The position numbers and the translations under genes are program-made. A DNA stretch of 64,000 bases from Mallotus nudiflorus (taxonomy: Eukaryota; Streptophyta; Magnoliopsida; Malpighiales; Euphorbiaceae): assembly GCA_947683625.1 (NCBI GenBank), contig CANTUR010000675.1, positions 1,583,501 to 1,647,500 on the forward strand. The letters run 5' to 3'. This document shows, piece by piece, positions 35,921-46,190 of this stretch. Each line of letters opens with the position of its first letter. Positions within the stretch are counted from its first letter, which is position 1. Below the pieces are notes generated by a model. That model saw only the letters and a program-made list of their open reading frames with translations, did no database searches and was not told the origin of the DNA.

Positions 35921-36620
35921 TAAGGAGAAAACCTTAAAAAGAGGTTGTCTAAGCAAAAGTGAAAGACTAGAAAAATAAAAATAAAAATAAAAATAAAAAG
36001 TCTTATTGGATTGACCTTGAAAGAGGTGGTCTAGGTAAAAATTAAGGACATGCAAAAGTAGAGAGAGAGTAGAAAAAAATAGTTAGTTGGAAAACTTATA
36101 AGGACAAGCCACCTAATAATAAGAGATATGTCAGAATCAATATGTATAGTTATTTATGCCTTAGTTAAATAAAACAGTTTGTCTTTATTATTGTCAAATG
36201 TTGCATGAAATGCTTATTACAATCTGACTAACCAAAAGAAAATTATATCAAGCAAAAAGGAAACTCGAACTAAATTTCATCAACTTGGAATAAATGAGTT
36301 TATCTTTTTCTTTTCTTTTGTTGTGCACCTTGAACACTTGATGAATGAAGTTCTATTGTCCTTTTTTCTTCATAAATTCATCTTTCTTTACCTTTTACAA
36401 TTGGATCCACTCTTTGTATTGATAATTAGTAGTTTGATATCCCTTATAAGAAATGTGCCTATGTATAATCTTGTGAGGCCAAGTTGCAACCAAGTTGTTA
36501 AGGAAGTTCTGAGTTAGGGGCCCTTGCTCAAATTCATGTACTAGCTCAATAATCATATGTTTCATGTCGAACTAATGACAAAGGCAAGTGGGATTATAAA
36601 AGGTAGCAAAATAAAAACCA
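35921..36620. other. Spacer between integrase and the antisense genes of element B
   Basis: No recognisable coding. A short 'aataaaaataaaaataaaaa' run lies at 35970-36000. 36323-36517 is an open frame without family features. Confidence 0.5.
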
Positions 36621-36624
36621 GTTA

Positions 36625-37530
36625 TTCATATGCAGTATGTATAAGATTGGATTGTCACATATTCCAAATTCCACCATGGACACATCCATTGGACTTCAGT
36701 GTCAGGAAAAGTGGATAGCCAATTCTTGACATCCTCTGGGATTGGTTGTAGCTTCCTTGTGCGGCAGCGCTTTGCTTTATAGTGAGCTATATCCCTAGGA
36801 GGTTCTAATAACTTGAACCTTTTTTGAAACCAGGCTTATAAGAAAGCAAATAAAAGGACTGTAAAGATAAAGAAAAGATAAATGAAAGAAAGTGGATAAA
36901 ACATATATTTAGTAACAGAGGACTTAAAAAAAAAGCAATGTCTCTTAGAACTTATCAATCCTAATGTCTTTGTCAAGATAGGAGGTCATAGATCAAGTCT
37001 TCCTTCAACCTGATCTAGAAAATGCAAAATATGAAGATCGTAGCCACCAAAGGGAGTGACAAATAAGAACTAGGCATACAGACAGAGAGCAATCATATGA
37101 GGCCAATAAACTTCTTTACTATTTATAGCAATAGTAGTATCTAGAATAGGCATAATTAGGATCTCAATCCCAAAGGTATAACGAAAAGATGTCCAAGGTG
37201 AAACGTTGAATAACCTTGCCATTTGACTATGAACATAAGATAAATCAAGAGTCCCAAGGCGAGGAATTGTAAGCTGACGGGCAAAATCAAATAGGAAACC
37301 TAAAATAGCTCTAAATTCTTCTAATAAAGGGCATACCTCAAAGTGTTGAAGCAGACAACATGTTTTTTAGGGTCCCAAAATTATGTAGTAGTATGGAGGA
37401 AAGGAAAATTGATTTTTCAGGAATGTAGAGAACAAAAAATAGACAAGTGAAAGGGTTCCAAAAATGCCTAGTCATCACCGCTCATACTTTGAAGGATAGG
37501 GCAAAGTTTTTTCAAATTTTGTTTAGTCAT
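36625..37530 (-). pseudogene. Antisense DUF7745-like gene in element B
   Basis: On the minus strand, opposite to pol, a start at 37530 gives MTKQNLKKL, then (with one or two shifts) FGTLKNMLSAS and PFIRR. EEFRAILGFLFDFARQLTIP, RLGTLDLSYVHSQMARLFNV, SKEVYWPHMIALCLYA, FLFVTPFGGYDLHILHFLDQ and VEGRLDL follow. Towards the end come WFQKRFKLLEPPRDI, PEDVKNWLSTFPDTEVQWMC and PWWNLEYVTIQSY. The order 'EEFxAILG ... CLYAxFLxVxPxG ... PEDVxxWL ... WxCPWW' is that of the plant DUF7745 family, often annotated as aminotransferase-like or hypothetical proteins in plants. Function unknown. At least three TAG stops or shifts. Confidence 0.6.
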
Positions 37531-37639
37531 TTTAATTCCAGATAATGTAAATATGATTTCAGCCAAATAGCAGTATAAGTCTTGGTTTAAATAAAAAGCA
37601 AAATTTGTGTTTAAGTAGGAAGTAGTTCAACATCCTACA

Positions 37640-37780
37640 AAGGTGAATGCCTTACCACAAAGGTACCACCTTATCATAAAAGGATGACACCTAAGTACAA
37701 ATGCAAAGGCATCACTATTTCACTTAGTATTATAAAGACATCGCTTGAGTAGAAAGGCGATGCCTTTGTGGTTGGAAAAA
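37640..37780. repeat. Cluster of AAGGC...GCCTT palindromic words (cluster 1)
   Basis: The text holds repeated 'aaaggtgaatgccttaccacaaaggtaccacc', 'gcaaaggcatcac' and 'aaaggcgatgcctttg' words, with spacing of roughly 20-30 bases. The same word type occurs at 43390-43570, 44530-44600, 45230-45310 and 27850-27925. Confidence 0.65.
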
Positions 37781-37940
37781 TAAACTTACAATTGCAGAAC
37801 AACTGAAATCTAAAAAGAAATGGATTTTATTGTCATTAGCAAAAAATAAATTTTTAAGAAATTCATTGTTTAGATAAAATTAAAGTTTAAAACTATTCAA
37901 GAGCTATAAAATATGTGACAAAAGCAAGAAAAGTCTAAAA

Positions 37941-38182
37941 CTAAGCATCTTCTTCATTGTCCTCTCCATCATGGTCATTATCATTATCAGAGTCTTGATC
38001 GTCCACTCCATCATTGTCATCCTCCTCCTCATCACCATCGTCACCATCTCTAAGCTCCTCGTTACTTGAACTATCATCATCTCTGCACTCTTCTGTCAGG
38101 TCATCCTCACTCTCTGTTAGCTTAAAAGCCCTCAACTGACATCGGAGTCCCTTAATCTCTACCTCCAAGGACTCATAATGAT
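37941..38182 (-). CDS. Last exon of the PMD gene: coiled-coil-like start and acidic tail
   Basis: Open to its stop codon. It begins right after a TTAATAAG acceptor: HYESLEVEIKGLRCQLRAFK, then ESEDDLTEECRDDDSSSNEE and a run of Asp/Glu with few other residues. The VEIKGLRCQLRAF part could form a helix. Acidic tails suggest chromatin or histone contact, but that is inference. Confidence 0.6.
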
Positions 38183-38249
38183 CTTATTAAAATAGAGATA
38201 AAGAGGTCAATATAAGTCATGCATACATATAGAAATGATAATAACTCAC
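38183..38249 (-). other. Candidate intron 5 of the antisense PMD gene
   Basis: 67 bases, GTGAGTTAT at the donor and TTAATAAG at the acceptor. The flanking reading frame (MTTTQ... / HYESLEVE) joins coding-like sequence. Confidence 0.5.
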
Positions 38250-38356
38250 CTTTTATTATTGGGTGGTGGTCATCAAATAATCACAGTTAGCCTCAACCAA
38301 CCTATACAATCTCTCTCCCTTTTCTCTAAGAATTTGCATAAATTGTTTTATTAAAA

Positions 38357-38413
38357 CTAATATTGTTCACAGAAATAAAAGAAAAAGAGAGGTTAAAAGG
38401 TGAAGATTCTAAC
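38357..38413 (-). other. Candidate intron 4 of the antisense PMD gene
   Basis: 57 bases from GTTAGAATC to AATATTAG. The weakest of the five; the donor is less like the plant consensus. Confidence 0.3.
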
Positions 38414-38655
38414 ATGAGTATTGGTAAAAAGGAGGCATAAAGGCATGAAGGTGTCATCAAGAGTCAGGAACTGGTGAGTCATCTCACCAAGAGGCATCCA
38501 ATACTATGTCATGAGATTGGACATACAGGAAAATGACCCTATAACAACTGCAGAGCTAATAAGAACTATCCTAGACTTGAAAGGTGTCACTCGTGCTCTC
38601 TGTATAGGTCTCTCTCTAGAGGGTGGAGAACGAATCCTAACACTAGGACCGAAGG

Positions 38656-38738
38656 CTAAAATTTGTATAAATAAAAGAAACATAAGAGAATTCTAATTAA
38701 AAATGGCAATCAGAAGAGCCACAACTCAAGGCACTCAC
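38656..38738 (-). other. Candidate intron 3 of the antisense PMD gene
   Basis: 83 bases with donor GTGAGTGCC and acceptor AAATTTTAG after a T-rich stretch. Good plant-type signals. Confidence 0.55.
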
Positions 38739-39108
38739 CCTAATAATATAAGAGCTTAGAAGGGATCTGTCCTCAATAAGGATGCCTGAATAAACTCCTT
38801 ATAGTACATCTGGGTCCTAATAAGAAAGTCCTTAGCAGGAGCTCCAATCAAAGCCTCATCCAGCATAAGCACAGCAATATGTGGGTCCATAACATAAAAG
38901 GTGAGGGAGACTCAAGAATCCACCATTTGTCAGGACCTTAGTGCCGCTCAAAGATCCGCTCTCCAAGATACCATATAAAATAATCTAGTCCCCTGAGCAT
39001 AACCCTCCTAGTAAATAAAGGCTTAGAACAAGTCATAGCCTCATACCAACCCTCACGGGAACCCTACAGATCATGCTCAAGCCATTCATGGAAAGGTAAA
39101 TATGAGTA

Positions 39109-39164
39109 CTGTAACACTATAAATTAACTACATGTTATTTGGTTGCAAGTTTACCTCATCCTAA
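39109..39164 (-). other. Candidate intron 2 of the antisense PMD gene
   Basis: 56 bases with donor GTAAACTTG and acceptor GTGTTACAG. It separates NTLS-DE from YSYLPFHEWLEHDL. Short for a plant intron. Confidence 0.45.
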
Positions 39165-39313
39165 GAAAGAGTGTTAAGGTGTGAGGGATACACATGCACA
39201 TTTGCAAGATCTTGGCATAAGGCTTTGCTCATCCCCCACTAAGCCAAAGCAAGGAAAGGTCGATCACTAATAGGGAAGATCTTTCTGATAAGCTTGATCT
39301 TTAGTCTTTATAC

Positions 39314-39378
39314 CTGTAAAGTTAACATTAGTTAGTGTAAGGAATAAGTTCAAAAGATAAAACACAAAGTGAACATAC
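39314..39378 (-). other. Candidate intron 1 of the antisense PMD gene
   Basis: 65 bases with donor GTATGTTC, a CTAAC branch-like word and acceptor TTTACAG. It follows the PMD centre. Confidence 0.55.
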
Positions 39379-39614
39379 TAGAATAGCATGCCATAATCCA
39401 CACAGCCTCTTGGCTCCTCGTACCAACGCATATATCTAATGATAAAGATAGGATAACGCTGCAGATCCCCAATCAGAGGTCATAACAATATCCAAATCCT
39501 GCAATGGCATCAAATACATAAGATTGATCGAGCTAGCAGTATTAAAAAATAACGTGCTACCCAACATATAAAGTAAGAAAGCCCATACAAGCTGATTAAT
39601 CTGAGCAAGGGATG

Positions 39615-42600
39615 TGTACATGCTCCTCTAGCTTTGAGTAGAGGAATATGATCAATGTGATATCGAGGCACACAGGCCAATGGTAACCATCTACTGGTTG
39701 TTATTGATTGTGAGAGGGTCTACTTGAATAAGCTTTATAGATTGGAGTCGCCACCCGACTAAGTTAGGAGAAAGTGAATTAAGACCCCACTTTCCTAACC
39801 AAAGATTCTGAGTTCAGGGGATAGGAGTTACTTATCCTGTTTCTTATTATACATTGCTTAATTACTCATTACTTCACCTTAATTTTAGTTTTATGATGCA
39901 TTTACCACATTTGATTATTAGTTAATACAAATGGACATTGGAACATGGGATAATTGGAATTGGTGCACATATATCACAAGACAAATAAACATTCACCAAT
40001 CACATCAATTAGGCAAGTAATAATGCAAACAAGTAAGCACACAACAAGTAGCACACAAGCATGCAAGAAATAATAAAACAAAATAAATAAAAATAAAAAG
40101 AAGTGGAGAAAGGGATTAAGGATTACAACCCTTGGAAAAAAGCCTATTCTAATAAATACATCTAAAATAGAAAATAAAAGGGCAATTGGGATTGAGTATT
40201 ACATTGCCTCGAAAATTCTCTATTCTATTAATTACATCAAAGTAGAAGATAAAAGAAAATTCCTATTCTAAAAAACTTTCAAAACAAATGTTAACTTTTA
40301 TACATATGCAAGCACATATCTCACTTAGAGAAATTTTATATTTTTCATTCATCCATAATTGATGTAATAAAACGTAATTAAACAAATAAGCAAACAAAGA
40401 TGCTAATAAAAATGCATGATGTGAGATTTGAGAATCTAAGTATTTTGGTGTAGAGCTGTCATTTTTATTATAAAAAAGGAATTTTCATGACAAGAAAATA
40501 TAAAAATAATCAATTTACCAAAAGAAGATAATTAAGGCAATAACAAGCAATAAAAAAAGTATAAATGAGATAAATAAATAAATGATAAAAGATATTGTTT
40601 TCACCATAAAAATATTAACTTTATAATACAAATGGTAAATTTATCAAGAGAATAAAATGAAAATAATCACAAATAACAAAAATGAAATAGAATAATAAGA
40701 ATGATAAACAAATTATTTTTACCATAAAAATGTAAACTTTATGATAAAAATAAGAAACTTATCAAGAGGAAAAATAAAAATTACAAGAATAATAAACATG
40801 CAATAAAAGATAATAAAAATGATAAAAGTACTATTTCCACCATAAAAATGTGAACTTTATGATTGAAATAGCAAATTTATCAAAAAGGGAAATAAAAACA
40901 ACAAACATAATAGAAATGCAAGAAATATAATAAAAGTAATAAAGTGCATAATTAAAATAATAAAAATGATGAAGGTGCAAAATTTACCATAAAAACATTA
41001 ACTTTATGACAAAAATAGCAAATTTATCAAAGAGGAAAATAGAAGAAAGAAATATAATAAAAATGAAACAAATATGATATAAATGATAAAGTACATAAGT
41101 AAAATAATAAAAATGATAAAAGTGCAATTTTTACCATAAAAACATTAACTTTATGATAAAAATAGCAAATGTATCAAAAAGGGAAAATAAAACAAAAATA
41201 GCAAAAATACAATTAACATAATAAAAATAATAAAAGTGCAGAATTAAAATAATAAAAGGTGATAAAATGCAATTTTTACCATAAAAAATTATCTTTATGA
41301 TAAAAATAGCAAATTTATCAAAGATGAAAATAAACGTAAGAAAGATAATAAAAATGCAACAAATATAATAAAAATGATAAAGTGTATAATTAAAATAATA
41401 AAATTGATAAAAGTGCAATTTCTACTATAAAAACAGTAACTTTATGATAAAAATAGCAAATTTATCAAAGATGAAAATAAAAGTAAGAAAAATAATAAAA
41501 ATGCAACAAATATAATAAAAAATAATGAATATGCAGAAATAAAATAATGGAAGTGACAAAAATGCAATTTTTATTATAAAAATGTTAACTTTATGATAAA
41601 AATAGTAAATTTATAAAAATTGCAAATAAAAGAAAAAAAACAACAAATATAATAAAAATAATAAGGTGCAGATTTGAAATAATAAAAGTGATAAAAAAAA
41701 TGACATTTCTACTATAAAAAAAATCAACTTTATAATAAATATGGCAAGTTTATCAAGAAAAGGTATAAAAATAACAAAAATGATAAAAATACAATAAAAA
41801 TAATAAAAATGCAGAAAAAGTAATAAAAATATAGAATAAAATAATAAAAATGATAAAAGTGTCATTTTTACCATTAAAACATCAACTTTATGATAAATAT
41901 GGCAAGTTTACCAAAAAAGAGCATAAAAGCAATAAAAATAATAATGATGCAAATAACATAATAAAAATGCTAAAAATATTATTCTCACCATAAAAATGTG
42001 GATTTTATGATCAAAATAATAAATTTATCAAGAAAGAAAATAAAGAGAATGACAAACTTAATAAAAATGCTAACTTTACACAAAAATACCCACTTTTAAA
42101 TAAAAAGAAAAATAATGCAAAAATGATGGAAAATGCAAAGATGAATGCAAACACTCCCGGATTCACCCAAACTACCCACTCTGTCTATATATCTTATTCT
42201 CAAACTTCAAATCACAAAAAAAATTACAACTTTAACACAATACAATAAATAATAAAATAAAATGCAAAAATGATATAAAAAGCAAGAAATGAGTAAGAGA
42301 AGGAGAGAGGATGCAAAAATGATGTTTTTTAATAAAAATAAATAGGGAGATCCTCAAAGAGACCAAGTAATTACCCTAGATGCATGCTTTGATATAGAAG
42401 GAGTTAGGTTTGGATTTATGGGTCTAAATCATAAGAGAAAATAATTTTTGGTTTGAGTGTTTGGGTGTAAAATGGGTCTCCAAGTGCTTTAGGAGAGAGA
42501 AGTGTGTGAAAAATTGTCTAATAGCAATATGTTTTTCTCTCTCCAAAAGAGATTTTTGAGAAATGTGCCAAAATCCTCTTACAAGTCCTTGACCTATGCT

Positions 42601-42895
42601 CTAGGGTCTTAGAACCATGCACGTGGGTCTTCTGACCCACACAGGGAGCCCGTGGGTTATTAACCCACACTTATGGGTTGACCTATCCTATAGGCCTTTC
42701 CATACCTTTTTAGCTCTTTTTTTGGCATAATTTGGGTTTTTTGTGCTTTTGGGGGTATTTTTTTTTATCTCTTTTGGATTTATTTTTAGTTTCTTCCCAG
42801 GAAGACTCCTAAATGAGCTTTCCCCCATTCTGACAAAAATGAATCCTTTATCATCAGATTTTAGGGAAACCACCAAATTTTTTTTCGTATCAACT
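39615..42895 (-). mobile_element. Solo LTR F of a Tat-type element, inserted in the PMD gene
   Basis: 3281 bases flanked by GGATG (39610-39614 and 42896-42900). On the minus strand it starts AGTTGATACGAAAA (first base probably T originally) and ends CATGTACA. A GGGTGGCGACTCC word lies about 100 bases before the end (39728 region on plus). The PMD reading continues on both sides. The middle is a 145-base tandem array. Open frames at 41131-41418, 41611-41874 and 42688-43102 are by-products. A partial relative is at 46191. Confidence 0.78.
40590..42060 (-). repeat. Tandem array of about 145-base units in LTR F
   Basis: The landmark 'accataaaaa' (or a one-base variant) starts near 40603, 40731, 40839, 40986, 41133, 41278, 41424, 41573, 41711, 41870 and 41977, so about eleven units with common spacing near 145-149. 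Each unit ends in 'atagcaaatttatcaaa'. Strongly A-rich on plus, T-rich in the element's sense. Confidence 0.85.
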
Positions 42896-43389
42896 GGATG
42901 TCATAACAACCACCTGAGCATGAGTATAAAAGGAAAGGATGAAGTCAAACTTGACTGTACTAGTTCCCTTCATGGAAGGAATTATGTCGAGCAGCCTCTC
43001 GATGTAAACCATATGATTAGAAGAGCCCATGATCAAGCTCCTGTTAAATGGAACTGCATCTCCAACATATTATATCCAGGTAATAGCAGCAAAAGAAATT
43101 AGGTCTAATGTGAATTCACTATAAGGGAGGTGAAAAGTATGCGTAGAATCGAACCACCTCTCCATCAATGCATGCAAAGGTTGGTAGTCATTCCTACCTT
43201 TTATGGTAGGAAGAGCAAGGATGATAGCCTTAAAACCTATGGTCTGAATCTAAGACTGAACAACCTTTGGAAGTCATTCATACCACCCTCGTTCTACTAG
43301 CATTCTCAGCACCTTTCACTATGTGTGGGTCAGTCAACAAAGAAGAAAAGGGAAGTGTTTCAAAAAAATTCAAATTAAATACACGTAAT

Positions 43390-43570
43390 TCGCTTAAGTA
43401 CAAAGGTGTCACCTTAGTTAACAAAGGTGGAGACACAAAATATCAATGCCTTAATGATAAGGCGAATGCCTTATTGTTAAGGCAACACATTAAGAAAATC
43501 ATTCAAAGACAAGTATGATACACTAAGGCGATGGCATACCAGTTCACTTTACTGAAAAGCTAAACGCCTT
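43390..43570. repeat. Cluster of AAGGC...GCCTT words (cluster 2)
   Basis: Words 'acaaaggtgtcaccttag', 'caatgccttaatgataaggc', 'gaatgccttattgttaaggc' and 'aaggcgatggcat' follow each other. Several are near-palindromes. They lie just upstream (minus strand) of the PMD gene start. Confidence 0.65.
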
Positions 43571-44059
43571 AGTAGAATCTGGATAGACTCAAACATGAAA
43601 TATAAATTAAAAAACCTAATATGCACATAAATTATAATTAAACTATAATGAATAATAAAAGAAAACATTGAAACGTGATTGAATCAATCCATTTTTTTAT
43701 AGGAAAGATTAAAAGAATGACTTACCTCACCCTTGGCTTAAAAATAAATATGAGAAGATAAGTCTAGGATCAAAGAGAAGTCAATGTTTGTCACTAAACT
43801 AAGAGAATTTGGAGCTTAAGTCAAAGGAAACACTATATTCCATGTAGAGGGAGGCGAAGTTTGATCAAGATCCATTGAAAGAGGAAGTCTAGGGGTTGTA
43901 AACTTATTTTTTTGAGTTATTTTGAAAACAAAGAGAAGTGAGAAATGAAGAAGTTTAAAGAGCTTATATATGTTACACCTAAATATTATTTTGCCCTGAC
44001 ATTATTTTTTTTAGGGAAGACAACCATGTGGGAGTCAAAAGGCAATAATGGTTAATCAA

Positions 44060-44300
44060 CTAGTGATTCACCTTCGAGTTATACCTTGAGATTGATGTTG
44101 TAGATGTTGAAGTGAATTATCTCTTGGGTCATACCTCGAGATTGATGGTGCAGAAGTTTAAGCAATTCAACTTCAGGTTGTACCCCGAGACTGACGGTGC
44201 AGAAGTTTAAGTGAATCACCTTCTAGTTATACCTCGAGATCGACGGTGCAAAAGTTCAAGCAAATTGCCTTCAAGTTGTACTTTGAGGTCAATGGTATAG
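44060..44300. repeat. Tandem repeat of about 60 bases near the 3' end of element B
   Basis: Four to five units of the type 'aattcaacttcaggttgtac', 'cccgagactgacggtgcagaagtttaag', each with a 'tacctcgagat' core. It lies between the antisense genes and the polypurine tract, where Tat elements often carry tandem repeats. Confidence 0.8.
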
Positions 44301-44384
44301 TCAGATAGAAAACAATGGTGTATCCTTTAAACTTTTTTATTGATTTTTTAAAAAGAATTTAAAATTATGTCTTTTAAAAAAATT

Positions 44385-44396
44385 AAAGGGGCAAAC
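44385..44396 (+). promoter_or_regulatory. Polypurine tract of element B
   Basis: aaaggggcaaac directly before the 3' LTR start TGTTAGTATAAAAATTGCC at 44397. Element G has a very similar tract. Confidence 0.82.
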
Positions 44397-46190
44397 TGTT
44401 AGTATAAAAATTGCCTAGCCTATGAGTAGAGGCCTAAGGATGAAGGCAATACAAGTAAACTGGACTCGATAAGCTCAAACTAGCTTTTTCTTCCCTTAAA
44501 AAACCTAGTAGACCCAATCCACTTTACCACCTGGCCCATCAATAAGGCGTTCACTTTATTGATAAGGCATTGCCTTACCACAAAGGCAAATGCCTTATAA
44601 GAAGGAATTAAAAATAATAATAATAATGTTAGAGCTGTTGACACGATCTCTATAATCACGGAAATCAATTGTCAACAACACAAAGTAAGGGGAGGAAATA
44701 AAGGAAGATGAATAATTATGAGAGTAGAGGTGAATGAGAGAGAAAGAGTGGGGGAAGGAGAGTTAAAAAAGAGAAGGTGGCTTTGTGAAAAAGGGATCCT
44801 CTTTTGGCAGTTAAAAAAAAAAGAGAATTAATAATAAAAGGAAGGAGAAAAGTAGAAAAGTGAAGAAAGAAGAACAAGAGAGAAGGATCAAAGGTTTAAG
44901 GAAGAAGGCTATTTAGGTGGGCTAAGGAAAGAAGAATTGAAGAAGACAATTAGTTGAGTTCTAGTTTGCAGTTTACAATACATCGCCTTTGAAGGCCAAA
45001 GACAGGAGCTGTGGTCTTATAGCTTGAACAATAATCTTCATTCATTTCTTTTCAAGTTTTTATCATTTCCAATAATTATAATTACTTTATATTGTGATTT
45101 ATATTAAATTTAGCTATTTGTTTTCATGTTTTTTTTTATGGTTATGTGACTTTATAATTGCTTCATCATAAGTGATTTTCGTTCGAACTTTAGAAATCAA
45201 ATTTTTCAGTTAAATTTTGCCTGTCAATATAACAAGGTGGCTTCTATTTGATAAGGCATTGCCCCGTTGGATTGAGGTGATGCCTTATTATACTAATGTG
45301 CCGCCTTAGCTTTAAAATAATATAAAACTATATTTATCTTAATTATTTTTCATATTTACTCCTATATTTCTTTTATATTTTAAATTAAGCATTTCTTGAT
45401 ATTTTTGACTTGTTTAATTAAAAAATATTATTTCTGTCCATTTGTTTTTTTGCATGTTTGAATTTTATTTAATTATTTTCTTGTTATATTGCTTGATCTT
45501 TGTAGATATATTTTATTTAGTTTTCTTTTTATTTTTATTAAATAGAATTTCAATTGTTTATTTTAGTTGTTATTTTTATGAATTATTTATTTTATTATTT
45601 GATTACTTTTATTTTGATTATTAATTGTGGTTTATATGGTTTAATTAAGTGCAAATATTTTATATATTTTTATTTCATTTTTAAGAACTTAACTTTGTGG
45701 TTTCTTTTGTAGGATTTTATTTTGGAGTTAATTAATTTCATTTTCAGTAATAAATTCCTGTGAAAATTTGGTCACCAAGTAGTTAGCCTTAGTTTATAAA
45801 TCTTTTGTTTTATTTTATTTCATTTAGTTTTATTTATTTTTGGTTGCATGCTAAAGGAGTTGTAACTCTTTTCTCCTCTCTCATTTCTTTGTGTGTGCAT
45901 TATTTATTTTATTTCATTTACTTATTTTTGCTTGTATGATAAATGATGTAATTTTGTTCTCCTCCCCTCATTTTTTTGTGTGTGCACCTATTTTATTTAT
46001 TTATTCATTTTTTTGTAGATAAATATAATTCATGATAAATGCTTGAATCACACTTAAATCGCATATAATTGGAATTAAATTTAAAACTTGGGTGAAATTG
46101 TAAAATTAGAAATTTGCTTGAAGGCAATTACAATTTGTGTGTAAATAAGAAAATAATTAAAGAAAATAAAACACAAAACATAAACCGAGG
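44397..46190 (+). mobile_element. 3' LTR of element B, truncated on the right
   Basis: It starts TGTTAGTATAAAAATTGCC. 45037-46183 pairs with 27662-28797 of the 5' LTR. 44464-45020 has no counterpart in the 5' LTR. It holds AAGGC...GCCTT words at 44530-44600 and 45230-45310. At 46191 it is cut by a partial LTR of family F, and its final ~250 bases are not found beyond. Confidence 0.8.

Larger units (their letters stand above)
37941..43320 (-). pseudogene. Antisense plant mobile domain (PMD) gene in element B, split by solo LTR F
   Basis: Minus strand. The N-terminal part lies at 43320-42896: VERGWYE, IQTIGFKAIILALPTIKGRN, DYQPLHALMERWFDSTHTFH and LPYSEFTLDLISFAAITW, which is the start of a plant mobile domain. 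It resumes after the solo LTR at 39614: LAQINQLVWAFLLYMLGSTL, NTASSINLMYLMPLQDLDIV and SDWGSAALSYLYHWYD, the PMD centre. Later parts: YLPFHEWLEHDL, GLDYFIWYLGERIFERH, and a last exon with YESLEVEIKGLRCQLRAFKL and an extremely Asp/Glu-rich tail ending at 37941. Host PMD proteins (MAIN/MAIL1) act in silencing; PMDs also occur in transposons. Stops make this copy dead. Confidence 0.75.
27592..46190 (+). mobile_element. Element B: Tat-type Ty3/gypsy element with antisense PMD and DUF7745-like genes
   Basis: Order on the plus strand: 5' LTR (27592-29051), primer site (29052), gag (about 29899-30840), protease (31503), RT (about 32830-33700), RNase H, a second Tat-type RNase H, integrase (to about 35900). 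A 7.3 kb region with two minus-strand genes follows, then a tandem repeat, polypurine tract (44385) and 3' LTR (from 44397). The target sequence GATAC (27587-27591) lies left of it; the right partner was lost together with the end of the 3' LTR. The dual RNase H and the TGGCGATTCC primer site place it in the Tat lineage. Confidence 0.85.

Noticed and set aside
41131..41874. Phe/Ile/Tyr-rich open frames on the minus strand resembling membrane proteins
   Set aside because: They are readings of the AT-rich 145-base tandem array.
42688..43102. 119-codon plus-strand frame and its antisense partner
   Set aside because: It crosses the border between solo LTR F and the PMD gene, so it cannot be a natural gene.
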